Positions 36,183 through 45,181 of a stretch of 64,000 nt of DNA are shown here, piece by piece. Where the stretch lies: the NCBI GenBank assembly GCA_963736445.1, contig CAVTOY010000009.1, forward strand, positions 248,001-312,000. Direction: 5' to 3'. Both the position numbers and the translations under genes were made by a program. The stretch's first letter is position 1; the number at the start of each line of letters is the position of its first letter. Source of the stretch: Thiosocius sp963736445 (GTDB lineage: Bacteria; Pseudomonadota; Gammaproteobacteria; Chromatiales; Chromatiaceae). Below the pieces are notes generated by a model. That model made no database searches, was not told the DNA's origin, and saw nothing but the letters and a program-made list of their open reading frames with translations.

Positions 36183-37908
36183 TCAGTAGACGTCATGCAT
36201 CGTGTTGTAGACGTTGAACTTGCCGGTCGGAGTGACCAGGCGCTTGTCCTTGATCACCTTCTTGACCTTGCGCGTCTTGTCGTCAACACAACGATCGCGG
36301 ATGTCTGCTCCTTGCCGTTCCAGACCGAGAACCAGACTTCGTCGCCGGCCTTGTTGTACTCCGGCTGAACGACACGCTTCGGCCCCTCGCCCAGATCCGC
36401 CCACTCGGCGATCGGCAACACATCAAAGCCCTTGTCGAGGTTGTCGATGTCGAACACCGCGACCGACTGGCTGATCGGCTCTGCCGGATTCAACGCGGTG
36501 TCGACATACAGGTTCTTCGACTTGGGGTGCGTCTTGATGAACAACGACCCGCCGCCCTGGCCATCAACCGACTGCACCAATTTCCAGGCTTGCTGCGGAT
36601 GACCCTCCGGGTCGGTACCGATCATCGCGATCGTCTGGTCACCCAGGTGACTGGTCGCCCACACCGGACCGAACTTGGGATGATCGAAGTTTGCGCCGCG
36701 TCCCGGGTGTGGAATCTGCCCGACATCGATCAGCGCCGCGAGCTTGCCTTCCTTGAATCGACCACGGCGATCTTGTTGGACTTGTTTGCGGCCGTCAGGA
36801 AGTACCGCTTGCTCGCATCCCAGCCGCCGTCGTGCAGGAAGCGCGCGGCCCCGATGGTGGTCACCTTGAGGTTTTCGAGATCCTCGTAGTTGACCATCAG
36901 GATCTTGCCGGTCTCCTTGACATTGACGATGAACTCCGGGTGCTCATGCGAGGCGACGATCGCCGCCACGCGAGGCTCCGGGTGGAACTCCTGAGTATCG
37001 ACGGTCATGCCACGGGTGCCGACGATCTTCTTCGGTTCAAGTGTTTCGCCGTCCATGATCACGTACTGCGGCGGCCAGTAGGTGCCGGCAATCGCGTACT
37101 TGTCTTCCCAGCCCTTGTACTTCGACGTCTCGACCGAGCGTGCCTCCATGCCGACCTTGATCTCGGCGACCGTTCCGGTTTTCCATCCATAGGTCGATCA
37201 TGTTGATCTTCGCATCACGACCGATCACGAACAGGTAACGACCGGAAGCCGACAGGCGCGAGATATGTACCGCGTAGCCGGTCTTCACGATGTTGACGAT
37301 CTCTTTGGTATCGCCGTCGATCGATCGCGATCTCGCCGCTATCACGCAGCGTCACCGAGAACAGGTTCTCGAGGTTGATGATCGTTCATCTGTTTTGTGG
37401 GCCGCTGTTCGGGTGGCACAACGACCCGCCAGGTCGCCTTCATCTCTTTGATTCCGTACTCGGGCGGCTGCGGCGGTTCGTGTTGCAGGTAACGCGCCAT
37501 CATTTCGACTTCGGCCTCATTGAGTTCACCCGAGGCGCCCCAGTTCGGCATGCCCAATGGCGAACCATAGGTAATGAACACTTTGAGATACTCGGTGCCA
37601 CGCTGGCGCGTGATGTCAGTCGTCAACGGTTTGCCAGTGGCCCCTTTGCGCAACACACCGTGGCAACCGGCGCAGCGCTCAAAAAAGATCTGCTTCGCAC
37701 GGGCGAACTCGTTTCTCGTCATTGGCGGTCCATCGCCACCGATCATGTCTTTGGTAAGGGATGGATCCATCGCGATAGGGGCGCCCTGGTATTTCATGTC
37801 TGCGGTCGGGGTACCGGGGTGCCCACTGGTCTCGGCGTTCGCTATACCCATTGCTGATACCAGGGCTGACAGCGCAAATACGCGGCCAACGATATGTCTA
37901 CTTTTCAT
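36183..37908 (-). pseudogene. nirS: NirS, cytochrome cd1 nitrite reductase (five frameshifts)
   Basis: Periplasmic homodimer that reduces nitrite to NO. From ATG 37908: signal peptide (FALSALVSAMGIANA), cytochrome c domain with CAGCHGVLRKGATGKPL, then the d1 propeller recovered in pieces: HISRLSASGRYLFVIGRDAK, KYKGWEDKYAIAGTYWPPQY, EFIVNVKETGKILMVNY, GGSLFIKTHPKSKNLYVDTA and the end TPTGKFNVYNTMHDVY. Breaks are near 37383 and 37322 (one extra base each), 37175-37181, 36757 and 36286 (one missing base each). Total span fits about 575 aa. Two Fnr/Dnr boxes lie upstream. Five indels in one gene while the d1 synthesis genes stay mostly open is odd. Confidence 0.88.
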
Positions 37909-37996
37909 CAGAAGCCTCTCCTTCTCCGCGTAAAGCGTCGACTAAGATGTGGGTGTCACGGCAGGACCAATGCTAAATGGCGGAGCGTGGGCGGCC

Positions 37997-38010
37997 TTGA
38001 TGAATGTCAA
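37997..38010. promoter_or_regulatory. Fnr/Dnr box of the nir operon
   Basis: TTGAT-GAAT-GTCAA, nine of ten half-site bases symmetric. A -41.5 placement puts the nirS transcript start near 37962 with a leader of about 54 nt. Confidence 0.7.
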
Positions 38011-38034
38011 GCGGTAAAATTTGGTCGCAGCGAT

Positions 38035-38048
38035 TTGACGCAAATCAA
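38035..38048. promoter_or_regulatory. second Fnr/Dnr box upstream of nirS
   Basis: TTGAC-GCAA-ATCAA matches the consensus, 38 bp beyond the first box. It could assist nirS or act as a second regulator site. Confidence 0.5.
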
Positions 38049-38252
38049 CTTGGGCGCTGGTCACGCAATGACATCGCAGCCGGACCGCTCGCCGCGCAGA
38101 TCTCCATCAGTTGTTGCCCCTAGCGAGCAGTGACGGCGCGGTGTACTTGATCAGACAGGGGGGACCGGCGACCGAAACGCACCGCACCCTGCAATCATCC
38201 TGGAAAGTAATCCCTCTCTCCCACGGTTCCAGCGTCGTGCCCTACATACCGC

Positions 38253-38266
38253 TTGACTTCTATCAA
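38253..38266. promoter_or_regulatory. Fnr/Dnr box of the DsrC-like gene
   Basis: TTGAC-TTCT-ATCAA, 87 bp before the ATG at 38353. A -41.5 position gives a transcript start near 38301 and a 52-nt leader, matching the geometry at nirS. Confidence 0.65.
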
Positions 38267-38352
38267 GTATCCGACTGAATTCATCGGTTATTTATAATAC
38301 GGTACAGAAATAGCGGGCGCGACGTATACGCGGCGCCTTGGAGGAAATTCAC

Positions 38353-38995
38353 ATGGTTACGGTCAAGGTCTTCATGCATGTCACCGGCGAGCCGCTGAAG
38401 CGCACGCCGGTCGCGGTGCAGCGCGATACCGACGACACGCTGATTCCTACGGTGTTGACGGATCGCGACGGGTTCGCGCGGTTCGAAATCGATGGTGGCA
38501 GCGGCAAGGTGCTGGTCTCCGGCATCGAGCGTTACCATGGCCAGTTAGCCGGCGAGATCCTGATCGGTCTTTGGTCAATGACCCAGGCCAGCGATAGTTC
38601 CGAGGGTGCACCGGGCGAGTTTCCTGATGGCAGCAACGCCTACCCCGGAATGACGACGCGTAGCCTGTGGATCGATGGGCACGAGGTCTCTTACCGACGG
38701 CGAGGGCTATCTGATCAACCCGGCGCAGTGGACCGAAGCGTTCGTCCGCGCTGCAGCCGCAGCCGAGGACCTGATTCTCGGCACCGAGCACTGGGAGGTG
38801 ATCCGCTACCTGCGCGACCACTATTCTCTTCATGGAACACAGGCCTCCGTGCGCGACATGATCAAGCATTTCCGCAAGGCCTGGGACTCCGAGCGTGGCA
38901 GCAGCCGCTACCTGCACCGTTTGTTCCCGCGCGGCGGGCCGCAGAAACAGGGCAACCGACTCGCCGGCCTCTTGAGGACCAAGGGCGAACACTGA
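38353..38995 (+). pseudogene. DsrC/TusE-like protein with N-terminal beta domain, no cysteines in the tail (one frameshift)
   Basis: Starts at ATG 38353 after GGAGG. Residues 1-75 (MVTVKVFMHVTGEPLKRTPV, LTDRDGFARFEIDGG) look like a small beta-sandwich of transthyretin or carboxypeptidase-regulatory type. After a linker, a DsrC/TusE domain follows: SLWIDGHEV, then, one frame over from about 38690, TDGEGYLINPAQWTEAF, EHWEVIRYLRDHYSLHG and SRYLHRLFPRGGPQKQGNRLAG. DsrC binds sulfur through two C-terminal cysteines; here the tail reads LLRTKGEH and has neither. Joined length is about 214 aa. It is divergent from nirS and has its own Fnr/Dnr box, so a regulatory or structural role in denitrification is inferred. 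Confidence 0.65.
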
Positions 38996-39107
38996 ATAGG
39001 AAGCTCAGTTCGGCAGGTCGCGGTCTGCTGGAACTGTCCAATCGACGCAGTGCACGGAAGTCCTGCATTGGAACAGATCCGTGATCACCGACCAGGCAAT
39101 CTATTGA

Positions 39108-39728
39108 TCAATCGAGTTTTCGCCGCCAAAAGGTATACCGAAACGACTGGATCTGTCCCGCTGGTGTGCGATGCATCTCTTTCTCGGTCCGCAACAGCTC
39201 GCAGGCAGGGCCGAACTGTGCGGCCAGCGATACGGCATCGTAGCGCGCTACCGGTAGGCCACTGCAACGCTCTGGGCCATCCTCGGCGAAAGTCGCCATG
39301 ACCAGATGCCCCCCTGGCTTGACGGCCCGTAGTGCGGTAGAGACGTAGGCCTGCCGGTCCGATGGCGTAACGAGGAAGTGAAATACGGCGCGATCATGCC
39401 AGATGTCAAAGTGTCCTGAGGGCAATTGCGCACAGGTCACGTCCGCTTCTACCCAGTGGACACGATTGGCACCTTCGCCGATATTGCGGCTGGCCGCAGT
39501 CAGAGCGGCCGCGGAGATATCCATTACCCAGAGTTCGGAATAACCAAGGCGCAACAACTCGGCCGTGAGGCCGGAGGCGCCGCCGCCAACATCGATGATG
39601 ACCGTGTCGCGGTCCGCGCCACACGACGCGATCAGCTCCAGCGAACGGGCCGGGTATTGCTGGAACCAGCTCTGAGCATCACTGGCCCTATCCGCGTACA
39701 CCTTTTCCCAGTGTGCCTTGTCCGACAT
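39108..39728 (-). CDS. class I SAM-dependent methyltransferase
   Basis: 206 aa Rossmann-fold methyltransferase. HWEKVYADRASDAQSWFQ at the start and VIIDVGGGASGLTAELL (motif I), ELWVMDISAAAL (motif II) and FDIWHDRAVFHFL (motif IV) are typical of the small-molecule methyltransferases related to thiopurine/tellurite types. The substrate is unknown. It is downstream of nrdG, separated by 11 bp, so it is probably in the nrdD operon. Confidence 0.8.
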   Translation of the reverse strand: MSDKAHWEKVYADRASDAQSWFQQYPARSLELIASCGADRDTVIIDVGGGASGLTAELLRLGYSELWVMDISAAALTAASRNIGEGANRVHWVEADVTCAQLPSGHFDIWHDRAVFHFLVTPSDRQAYVSTALRAVKPGGHLVMATFAEDGPERCSGLPVARYDAVSLAAQFGPACELLRTEKEMHRTPAGQIQSFRYTFWRRKLD

Positions 39729-39739
39729 CCTGGGCCAAC

Positions 39740-40435
39740 TCAGGCTTCACCAGCACTGTCGACGGCGCAAGTCCATTCGGCAGCAGGATATCTGGCCGGG
39801 TACGCCCAAGCCTGCTCATTGTCGCCCAGCGACGGGTCAAGCAGATGATCGGTCCGACAGCGCTGCAACATCACGTTGCGGGCGCCATGGTCTGCCAGCA
39901 GATTGAGCAACTGTCGCAGCCTGTCGTTCGGTAGCAAAGCGTCATGCACTGTCACGCGCACCTCGTGCTCGACACCGGATTCGACCAGGAAATCGAGGCT
40001 ATCGAGTGCACGTTCCCCACTGCCAGTCACTCCGGTAAGCGCCGAATAGTCTTCGGGTAAGGCCTTGATGTCCAGCCCCACCCAATCGACTGCCGGCAAC
40101 AGCTCGTCGAGGCGCTCCGGATAGCAGCCGGCTGTATGCAATCCGATTTTGAAACCCATTGAACGGGCCTCAGCAACCGCGACTGGCAGCCCACGCTGCA
40201 AGGTCGGTTCTCCTCCCGAGAACACAACGGCGTCGAGCAAGCCGCTGCGGCGGTCTAGCAGATCCAGCACGTCCTGCCAGGGGATCGCACCATGCAGACT
40301 GCGGGGCAGCAGATGGGTGTTTTGGCAATAGCGGCACTTCCAGGGGCAACCCTGACAGAAGACCACCGCCGCCAGTTCACCGGGGAAGTCGATCGTCGTC
40401 AGCGGTGTTATTCCACCGACCTGAAGTTCATTCAT
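39740..40435 (-). CDS. nrdG: NrdG, anaerobic ribonucleotide reductase activase
   Basis: 231 aa radical SAM protein. FCQGCPWKCRYCQN gives the CxxxCxxC cluster motif and VVFSGGEPTLQ the SAM-binding GGE. It generates the glycyl radical on NrdD. ITPLTTIDFPGELAAVVF at the start is typical of the proteobacterial form. It follows the glycyl-radical peptide gene by 65 bp. Functional only without oxygen, in keeping with the Fnr/Dnr sites upstream of nrdD. Confidence 0.9.
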   Translation of the reverse strand: MNELQVGGITPLTTIDFPGELAAVVFCQGCPWKCRYCQNTHLLPRSLHGAIPWQDVLDLLDRRSGLLDAVVFSGGEPTLQRGLPVAVAEARSMGFKIGLHTAGCYPERLDELLPAVDWVGLDIKALPEDYSALTGVTGSGERALDSLDFLVESGVEHEVRVTVHDALLPNDRLRQLLNLLADHGARNVMLQRCRTDHLLDPSLGDNEQAWAYPARYPAAEWTCAVDSAGEA

Positions 40436-40500
40436 ATCGCCAACATTCTCTATCTGGAGCCCGACTGTGTATCGCTGGCGGAGGGCCGCGATGCGAACCG

Positions 40501-40668
40501 CTAAGACGTGCCGCGCCGCTCAGGCTCGATAAAATAGGTCCTTTCCGCCTGTTCCGAGCGCTTGCCCGGATTCCAGGCGGATACGGGACGATGGTAGCCC
40601 ATGACCCGGGTCCAGACCTCACAACGCGTGCGTTCTTCGTCTTTCAGTTCAATGACTGCATTCGGCAT
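40501..40668 (-). CDS. detached glycyl-radical C-terminal peptide of class III ribonucleotide reductase
   Basis: 55 aa. The segment RCEVWTRVMGYHRPVSAWNP matches the C-terminal glycyl-radical loop of NrdD (R-V-x-G-Y-x-R-P-V), with the radical Gly in VMGY, followed by GKRSEQAERTYF. The NrdD gene here ends without this loop. The ATG at 40668 lies inside the last codons of nrdD and has GAGGAG ten bases upstream, a normal coupled start, so this looks like a true split gene rather than an indel; a sequencing error is still possible. NrdG should act on this peptide bound to NrdD. Confidence 0.75.
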   Translation of the reverse strand: MPNAVIELKDEERTRCEVWTRVMGYHRPVSAWNPGKRSEQAERTYFIEPERRGTS

Positions 40669-42700
40669 GATCGGCCATCTCCTCTCGTTGTTTGCGGGCG
40701 ATCAGTTCCTGATCACACTTGGGACAGAATTCATGCTCGCCGGCCAGGTACCCATGGGTTGGGCAGATCGAGAAAGTCGGCGTAATCGTGATGTACGGCA
40801 AGCGAAAATTGCCTAGCGCACGCTGTACCAGGCGCTTGCAGGCGTCGCTACTCGATACCTGCTCTGGCAGGTAGAGATGCAACACCGTGCCGCCGGTGTA
40901 CTTACGCTGCAACGCGTCCTGGCGTTCGAGGGCCTCGAAGGGATCGTCGGTAAAGCCAACGGGTAGCTGAGAGCTGTTGGTGTAGTACGGCGCCTCGGGT
41001 GTGCCGGCCTGCAGTATCCCAGGGAAACGCTTGCGGTCTTCCTTCGCGAAGCGATATGTGGTGCCTTCGGCCGGCGTCGCCTCGAGGTTGTATAGGTGGC
41101 CGGTCTCCTCCTGGAACTCGACCATCCGCGCACGGACATGATCGAGCATCCGCTCGGCCAGCGCGTAGCCGTCAGGCGTCGTGATGTCATCGCGGTCACC
41201 GCTGAAATTGCGCACCATCTCGTTGATGCCGTTCACACCGAAGGTTGAAAAATGGTTGCGCAGCGTGCCCAGGTACCGCTTGGTGTAGGGAAACAGACCG
41301 GCGTCCATCAGTCGCTGGATGACCTTGCGTTTGACCTCGAGACTGTCGCGGGCGATGAACAGCAGTTCGTCCAGACGGCTGAACAAGCCCTGCTCGTCGC
41401 CCCGGTAGACATGACCTAGCCGCCCGCAGTTGACCGTGACCACGCCCAGCGAACCGGTCTGTTCGGCCGAGCCGAACAAGCCGTTGCCACGCTTGAGCAG
41501 CTCGCGCAGGTCGAGCTGCAGCCGGCAGCACATGCTGCGGATCATGTTCGGTTTGAGTTCGGAGTTGAGGAAGTTCTGGAAGTACGGCAGACCATACTTC
41601 GCGGTCATCGCAAACAGGCGTTCGGCGTTCTCGCTCTCCCAGGGGAAGTCCGGAGTGATGTTGTAGGTCGGGATCGGGAAGGTGAACACGCGGCCCTTGG
41701 CATCACCGGCGGTCATGACCTCGATGTACGCGCGGTTGATCATGTCCATCTCGGCCTGCAATTCACCGTAGCTGAACGGCATCTCCTCGCCACCGATGAC
41801 CGGAATCTGGTTACGCAGATCCTCCGGGCAAACCCAGTCGAAGGTCAAATTGGTGAACGGCGTCTGCGTGCCCCAGCGCGACGGCACGTTCAGGTTGTAA
41901 ATCAGCTCCTGGATGTACTGCTTGACCTGTTCATAGCCGAGACGGTCATTACGGATGAAGGGCGCCATGTAGGTATCGAACGAGCTGAAGGCCTGCGCCC
42001 CGGCCCATTCATTTTGCAGTGTGCCCAGAAAATTGACGATCTGCCCGACAGCCGAGGACATGTGCCTGGGCGGCCCGGCCTCTACCTTACCCGGCACACC
42101 ATTCAAACCCTCGTGCAACAGTGTGCGCAGCGACCAGCCGGCGCAGTAGCCGGCCAGCATATCCAGATCATGGATATGGATGTCGCCCTCGCGATGGGCA
42201 ACGCCCGCCTCGGGTGCATACACGTGGCTCAACCAGTAGTTTGCGATCACCTTGCCGGAGGTGTTGAGAATCAGGCCGCCAAGCGAATAGCCCTGGTTGG
42301 CGTTCGCACTGACCCGCCAGTCAGCACGATCGAGGTATTCGTTCACGGAGCTGGCCACATCAACCAAGGTGCGACGGTCGTCGCGTAAGCGCTTGTGTCG
42401 ATCGCGATAGCTGATGTAGGCACGCGCGGTCGTGAGATGATTGGCGGCGATCAGGGTCTGCTCGACGATGTCCTGCACCCGCTCGATGTCCGGCACGCCA
42501 TCGGGAAAACGGCCGTGGCTCAGTACCTTGATCACCTGGGCGCAGAGCAGGCGGGCCTCCTCCTCCGCGAACTCGCCGGTCGCCGCGCCGGCGCGGCGGA
42601 TCGCGGACTGGATCCGCTGGGCATCGAAGGGGGACCGGACCCCGTCCCGCCGGCGAATATGCGTCGGCAGGCTGGCCACCTCGGTGGCAGGAAGAGACAT
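40649..42700 (-). CDS. nrdD: NrdD, anaerobic ribonucleoside-triphosphate reductase (lacks glycyl-radical loop)
   Basis: 683 aa. An N-terminal ATP-cone (IRRRDGVRSPFDAQRIQSAIRRAG) regulates activity; the catalytic barrel has NYWLSHVYAPEAGVAHREGDIHIHDLD, SMCCRLQLDLREL and GSLGVVTVNCGRLGH; the zinc site is CPTHGYLAGEHEFCPKC. The protein ends MADHAECSH, before the glycyl-radical motif, which is encoded by the overlapping downstream gene. The frame opens at 42706; ATG 42700 has GAGG at good spacing. Reduces NTPs to dNTPs without oxygen. A divergent intergenic region carries Fnr-like boxes. Confidence 0.88.
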   Translation of the reverse strand: MSLPATEVASLPTHIRRRDGVRSPFDAQRIQSAIRRAGAATGEFAEEEARLLCAQVIKVLSHGRFPDGVPDIERVQDIVEQTLIAANHLTTARAYISYRDRHKRLRDDRRTLVDVASSVNEYLDRADWRVSANANQGYSLGGLILNTSGKVIANYWLSHVYAPEAGVAHREGDIHIHDLDMLAGYCAGWSLRTLLHEGLNGVPGKVEAGPPRHMSSAVGQIVNFLGTLQNEWAGAQAFSSFDTYMAPFIRNDRLGYEQVKQYIQELIYNLNVPSRWGTQTPFTNLTFDWVCPEDLRNQIPVIGGEEMPFSYGELQAEMDMINRAYIEVMTAGDAKGRVFTFPIPTYNITPDFPWESENAERLFAMTAKYGLPYFQNFLNSELKPNMIRSMCCRLQLDLRELLKRGNGLFGSAEQTGSLGVVTVNCGRLGHVYRGDEQGLFSRLDELLFIARDSLEVKRKVIQRLMDAGLFPYTKRYLGTLRNHFSTFGVNGINEMVRNFSGDRDDITTPDGYALAERMLDHVRARMVEFQEETGHLYNLEATPAEGTTYRFAKEDRKRFPGILQAGTPEAPYYTNSSQLPVGFTDDPFEALERQDALQRKYTGGTVLHLYLPEQVSSSDACKRLVQRALGNFRLPYITITPTFSICPTHGYLAGEHEFCPKCDQELIARKQREEMADHAECSH

Positions 42701-42784
42701 GGGCATCCTCGTTATTTTGGCGGCTAGAACACAATATCTTGTAGTTCATAGCTTCATAAAACCCAAGATGTGGGTATCGCCCTC

Positions 42785-42798
42785 TTGACCTAGCTCAA
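42785..42798. promoter_or_regulatory. Fnr/Dnr-like box upstream of nrdD
   Basis: TTGAC-CTAG-CTCAA has one perfect half-site and one mismatch. Centred 92 bp before the nrdD start, it gives a leader of about 50 nt at -41.5. Confidence 0.5.
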
Positions 42799-42823
42799 AC
42801 GACGAGAAAATCGGCCTGCTAGC

Positions 42824-42837
42824 TTAACCAAGGTCAA
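42824..42837. promoter_or_regulatory. Fnr/Dnr-like box upstream of the lipoprotein cytochrome gene
   Basis: TTAAC-CAAG-GTCAA has one mismatch. Centred 92 bp before ATG 42922 on the plus strand, it also gives a leader of about 50 nt, mirroring the nrdD box. Confidence 0.5.
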
Positions 42838-42921
42838 GGCGGCCTAAACGAAAAACACGACCCGCAAGGCCCAAGACAGCCGCGTCGTGTATCAGCAACG
42901 CGACATCAGCCAAACGAATAC

Positions 42922-43371
42922 ATGAGTGATCCTGCGATGCGAGAAACCGTCATCGGACGAACGTCGACCAAAGCAACCTCGCTGACAGTGGGCCTGTTAT
43001 TCTTAGTCGCGTCGTGCGAATTCGACTCCATCACTCTTGGCAAGCGCATTTATCAGTACGGCCAGGGCGCTGAAGGTTACCTCGAATACCAGCAAGGCCC
43101 TGACTGGCTCGCCCAGGCCAGGCGCGGCTGCGAAACCTGCCACGGGCCCATGGGTAGAGGGCGCTCAGTCAAGGTCGGAAAGGTCACCGGTGCCGCACCA
43201 CCGGTTACGAGGAGCGCCCTGGTCGAACGCGGTTATGACGCAGCAACCCTGCGTCGTGCGATCACCAAAGGCCTCGATATCACCGGACGCCCCATGAACT
43301 GGTACATGCCGCGATGGCAGTTGTCCGAAAAGGATATGCAGGCGCTTCTGCGGTATCTAGGCACCTTTTGA
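42922..43371 (+). CDS. c-type cytochrome lipoprotein
   Basis: 149 aa. The N-terminal LTVGLLFLVASCEFDS carries a lipobox with Cys as the likely lipid site; the heme motif is CETCHGPMGRGR, with GRPMNWYMPRWQL supplying a Met ligand. A single-heme, membrane-tethered electron carrier in the periplasm, possibly for NirS or NorC. It is divergent from nrdD and shares the box-containing region. The C-terminus runs into the IS21 end; the stop at 43371 precedes it, so the gene appears intact. Confidence 0.75.
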   Translation: MSDPAMRETVIGRTSTKATSLTVGLLFLVASCEFDSITLGKRIYQYGQGAEGYLEYQQGPDWLAQARRGCETCHGPMGRGRSVKVGKVTGAAPPVTRSALVERGYDAATLRRAITKGLDITGRPMNWYMPRWQLSEKDMQALLRYLGTF

Positions 43372-43463
43372 CCGTCGACGAGGTGCGCCATTCTGGAACA
43401 ATGGCCCAGGCTCCCACGTATCGTCCACCGCTCCAATCCGATTCGATGGGTTGCGCCCTGTGT

Positions 43464-43532
43464 ATTCCACGCCCATTCGGCCACCCGTTCCACGGGCATT
43501 CGGCCACTGATTCCACGGCCATTCGGCCACCC
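43464..43532. repeat. three 23-bp tandem repeats at an IS21 end
   Basis: Units at 43464-43486, 43487-43509 and 43510-43532 share TTCCACG and CATTCGGCCAC. Multiple terminal repeats like these bind the IS21-family transposase at the element ends. Confidence 0.65.
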
Positions 43533-43604
43533 CCTTGGGCAGGGGGCGACGCAGGACACGATTCACTAGGATCGGCCCCTTTTGCCGGAGCGAAAGGGGT
43601 CGAG

Positions 43605-44177
43605 ATGGAGCGTTTGTCCATGCGTAAGATTCGAGAGGTACTGCGCCTGCGGTATGAGGTCGGGCTGTCCGCCCGGCAGATCGCCGCCAGCGTGCAGATT
43701 GCGCGTAGCAGTGTGGGCGAGTACGAGCGGCGCCTCGCCGCCGCGGGCCTGAGCTGGCCCCTGCCCGAGGGGCTCAGCGACACCGCGTTGGAGCGGCGCC
43801 TGTTTCCGCCGCCACCCCCGGTGCCGGCTGACGCGCGTCCAATACCGAATTGGTCCGTGCTGCACGAGGAGCTGCGCCGGCCCGGCGTGACCCTGATGCT
43901 GCCGTGGCAGGAGTATCGCGCCGCCCACCCGCAAGGCTTCGCCTACAGCTGGTTCTGCGAGCACTACCGTGTATGGGCCGGCAAGCTCGACCTGGTGATG
44001 CGCCAGACGCACCGCGCCGGCGAGAAGCTATTTGTCGATTACGCCGGCCAGACGGTCGAGATCATCGACCGTGCTACCGGCGAGGTGCGCGCCGCGCAGA
44101 TCTTCGTCGCCGTGCTCGGAGCCTCCAGCTACACCTACGCCGAGGCGACCTACACCCAGTCGCTGCCGGACTGGATC
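43605..44177 (+). pseudogene. istA: IstA transposase, truncated
   Basis: From ATG 43605: MERLSMRKIREVLRLRYEVGLSARQIAASV is the N-terminal helix-turn-helix of IstA; EKLFVDYAGQTVEIIDRATGEV opens the DDE integrase domain with its first Asp; and VAVLGASSYTYAEATYTQSLPDW follows. The similarity stops at about 44177; the frame runs on to 44447 through unrelated sequence. About 190 of the usual ~500 residues remain, so the transposase is inactive. Confidence 0.8.
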
Positions 44178-44485
44178 GTCTTACCCCAACAAACCTTCTG
44201 GGCGAACACGCATGCGACATGGGGTCTGGCCGGTAGCGCAATCCAAGCACCGCTTATCCGCTTGGCCGGTATGCTGCTCCTACTTTGCAGCACGTTTCTC
44301 GCGCTTGCGGCAATCGCGACCAAAAGAAAGACTTGTGCTCAGAATCTTTTTCCTACGACTGGTAATTCGGCCAACTCAACGACAGCTTTTTCATTCGCAA
44401 ATGGCTGGTCTCGCTTGTTGTTGGCAGGTTTTTCCGTAAGCCGATAATATCCTAGGCTTCGCTTCCAACCCAGTCAGAAGGTGGT
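44178..44485. other. intergenic, no gene seen
   Basis: The istA frame continues into this stretch to 44447, but the residues are not transposase-like. Nothing else is recognised besides the GAAGGTGG ribosome site of the next gene. Confidence 0.4.
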
Positions 44486-45181
44486 ATGGAATTTCCGCAT
44501 AAGACAAGAATGATCGAAGGCCTGAGTCAGAATCATTTCTTCAGCGGCCTGGGCGAAGCAGAGCTTAATCGCGTCGCTCGACATTCCGCGCTTGTAAAAT
44601 TGAAACATGGCGAAGCCCTGTTCGAGCAAGGAGACCCTGCGACACGCTTCTATCTTGTCCGCAACGGACAAATCAAATTGTTCCGGTTGTCTCCCGCAGG
44701 CAATGAGAAGGTCGTCGACATCGTCACTCCTGGGCACACGTTTGCCGAGGCCTTGATGTTTTTCGAGCAGCCCTATTACCCAGTAGGGGCACAGGCTTTG
44801 CAGACCAGCGAAGTTATCAGCATCGATGCAGTAGATTTTTCCCGCATGCTCAAGGAGTCGGTCGATAGCTGTTTTGTTTTGTTGGGTAGCCTGAGTCAAC
44901 GTCTGCGCTCCTTGTTGCGCGAAATTGACGAATTAAGCCTGCACAGCGGGACGAGTCGTGTTGCCGCCTACTTTCTCGAACATGGTCCAGGCGACGGCAC
45001 TACTTTTGGCCTGCCGGCTCCCAAGCAAGTGATCGCCTCGCGCCTTTCGGTCAAGCCGGAAACATTTTCACGGATCATCAAGAACCTAAGCGACAACGGC
45101 ATGATCGGAATTCAGGGTAACCAGGTCACCATCTTTGACCGAGAACAACTGGAGATGGCGGCAGACCCCGATCCGCTATGA
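44486..45181 (+). CDS. Crp/Fnr-family regulator, Dnr-like
   Basis: 231 aa. A cyclic-nucleotide-binding fold (GEALFEQGDPATRFYLVRNGQIKLFRLSPAGNEKVVDI), a long dimerisation helix and a C-terminal winged helix with PKQVIASRLSVKPETFSRIIKNL. The N-terminus has no cysteine cluster, so it is not an oxygen-sensing Fnr; it fits the Dnr/NnrR group, which senses NO through heme. The recognition helix ETFSR is close to the E--SR of Fnr-type proteins that bind TTGAT/ATCAA. It is the likely activator of the boxes in this island. Ribosome site GAAGGTGG. Confidence 0.8.
   Translation: MEFPHKTRMIEGLSQNHFFSGLGEAELNRVARHSALVKLKHGEALFEQGDPATRFYLVRNGQIKLFRLSPAGNEKVVDIVTPGHTFAEALMFFEQPYYPVGAQALQTSEVISIDAVDFSRMLKESVDSCFVLLGSLSQRLRSLLREIDELSLHSGTSRVAAYFLEHGPGDGTTFGLPAPKQVIASRLSVKPETFSRIIKNLSDNGMIGIQGNQVTIFDREQLEMAADPDPL

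Larger units (their letters stand above)
37909..38352. other. divergent promoter region between nirS and the DsrC-like gene
   Basis: 444 bp with three Fnr/Dnr boxes (37997, 38035, 38253). No gene is seen; the short frames inside lack protein features. Confidence 0.6.
43464..44177 (+). mobile_element. truncated IS21-family element
   Basis: Consists of the left-end repeats and the first part of istA. The other half of istA, istB and the right end are missing. The outer border lies somewhere between 43372 and 43464 and could not be fixed. Confidence 0.65.
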
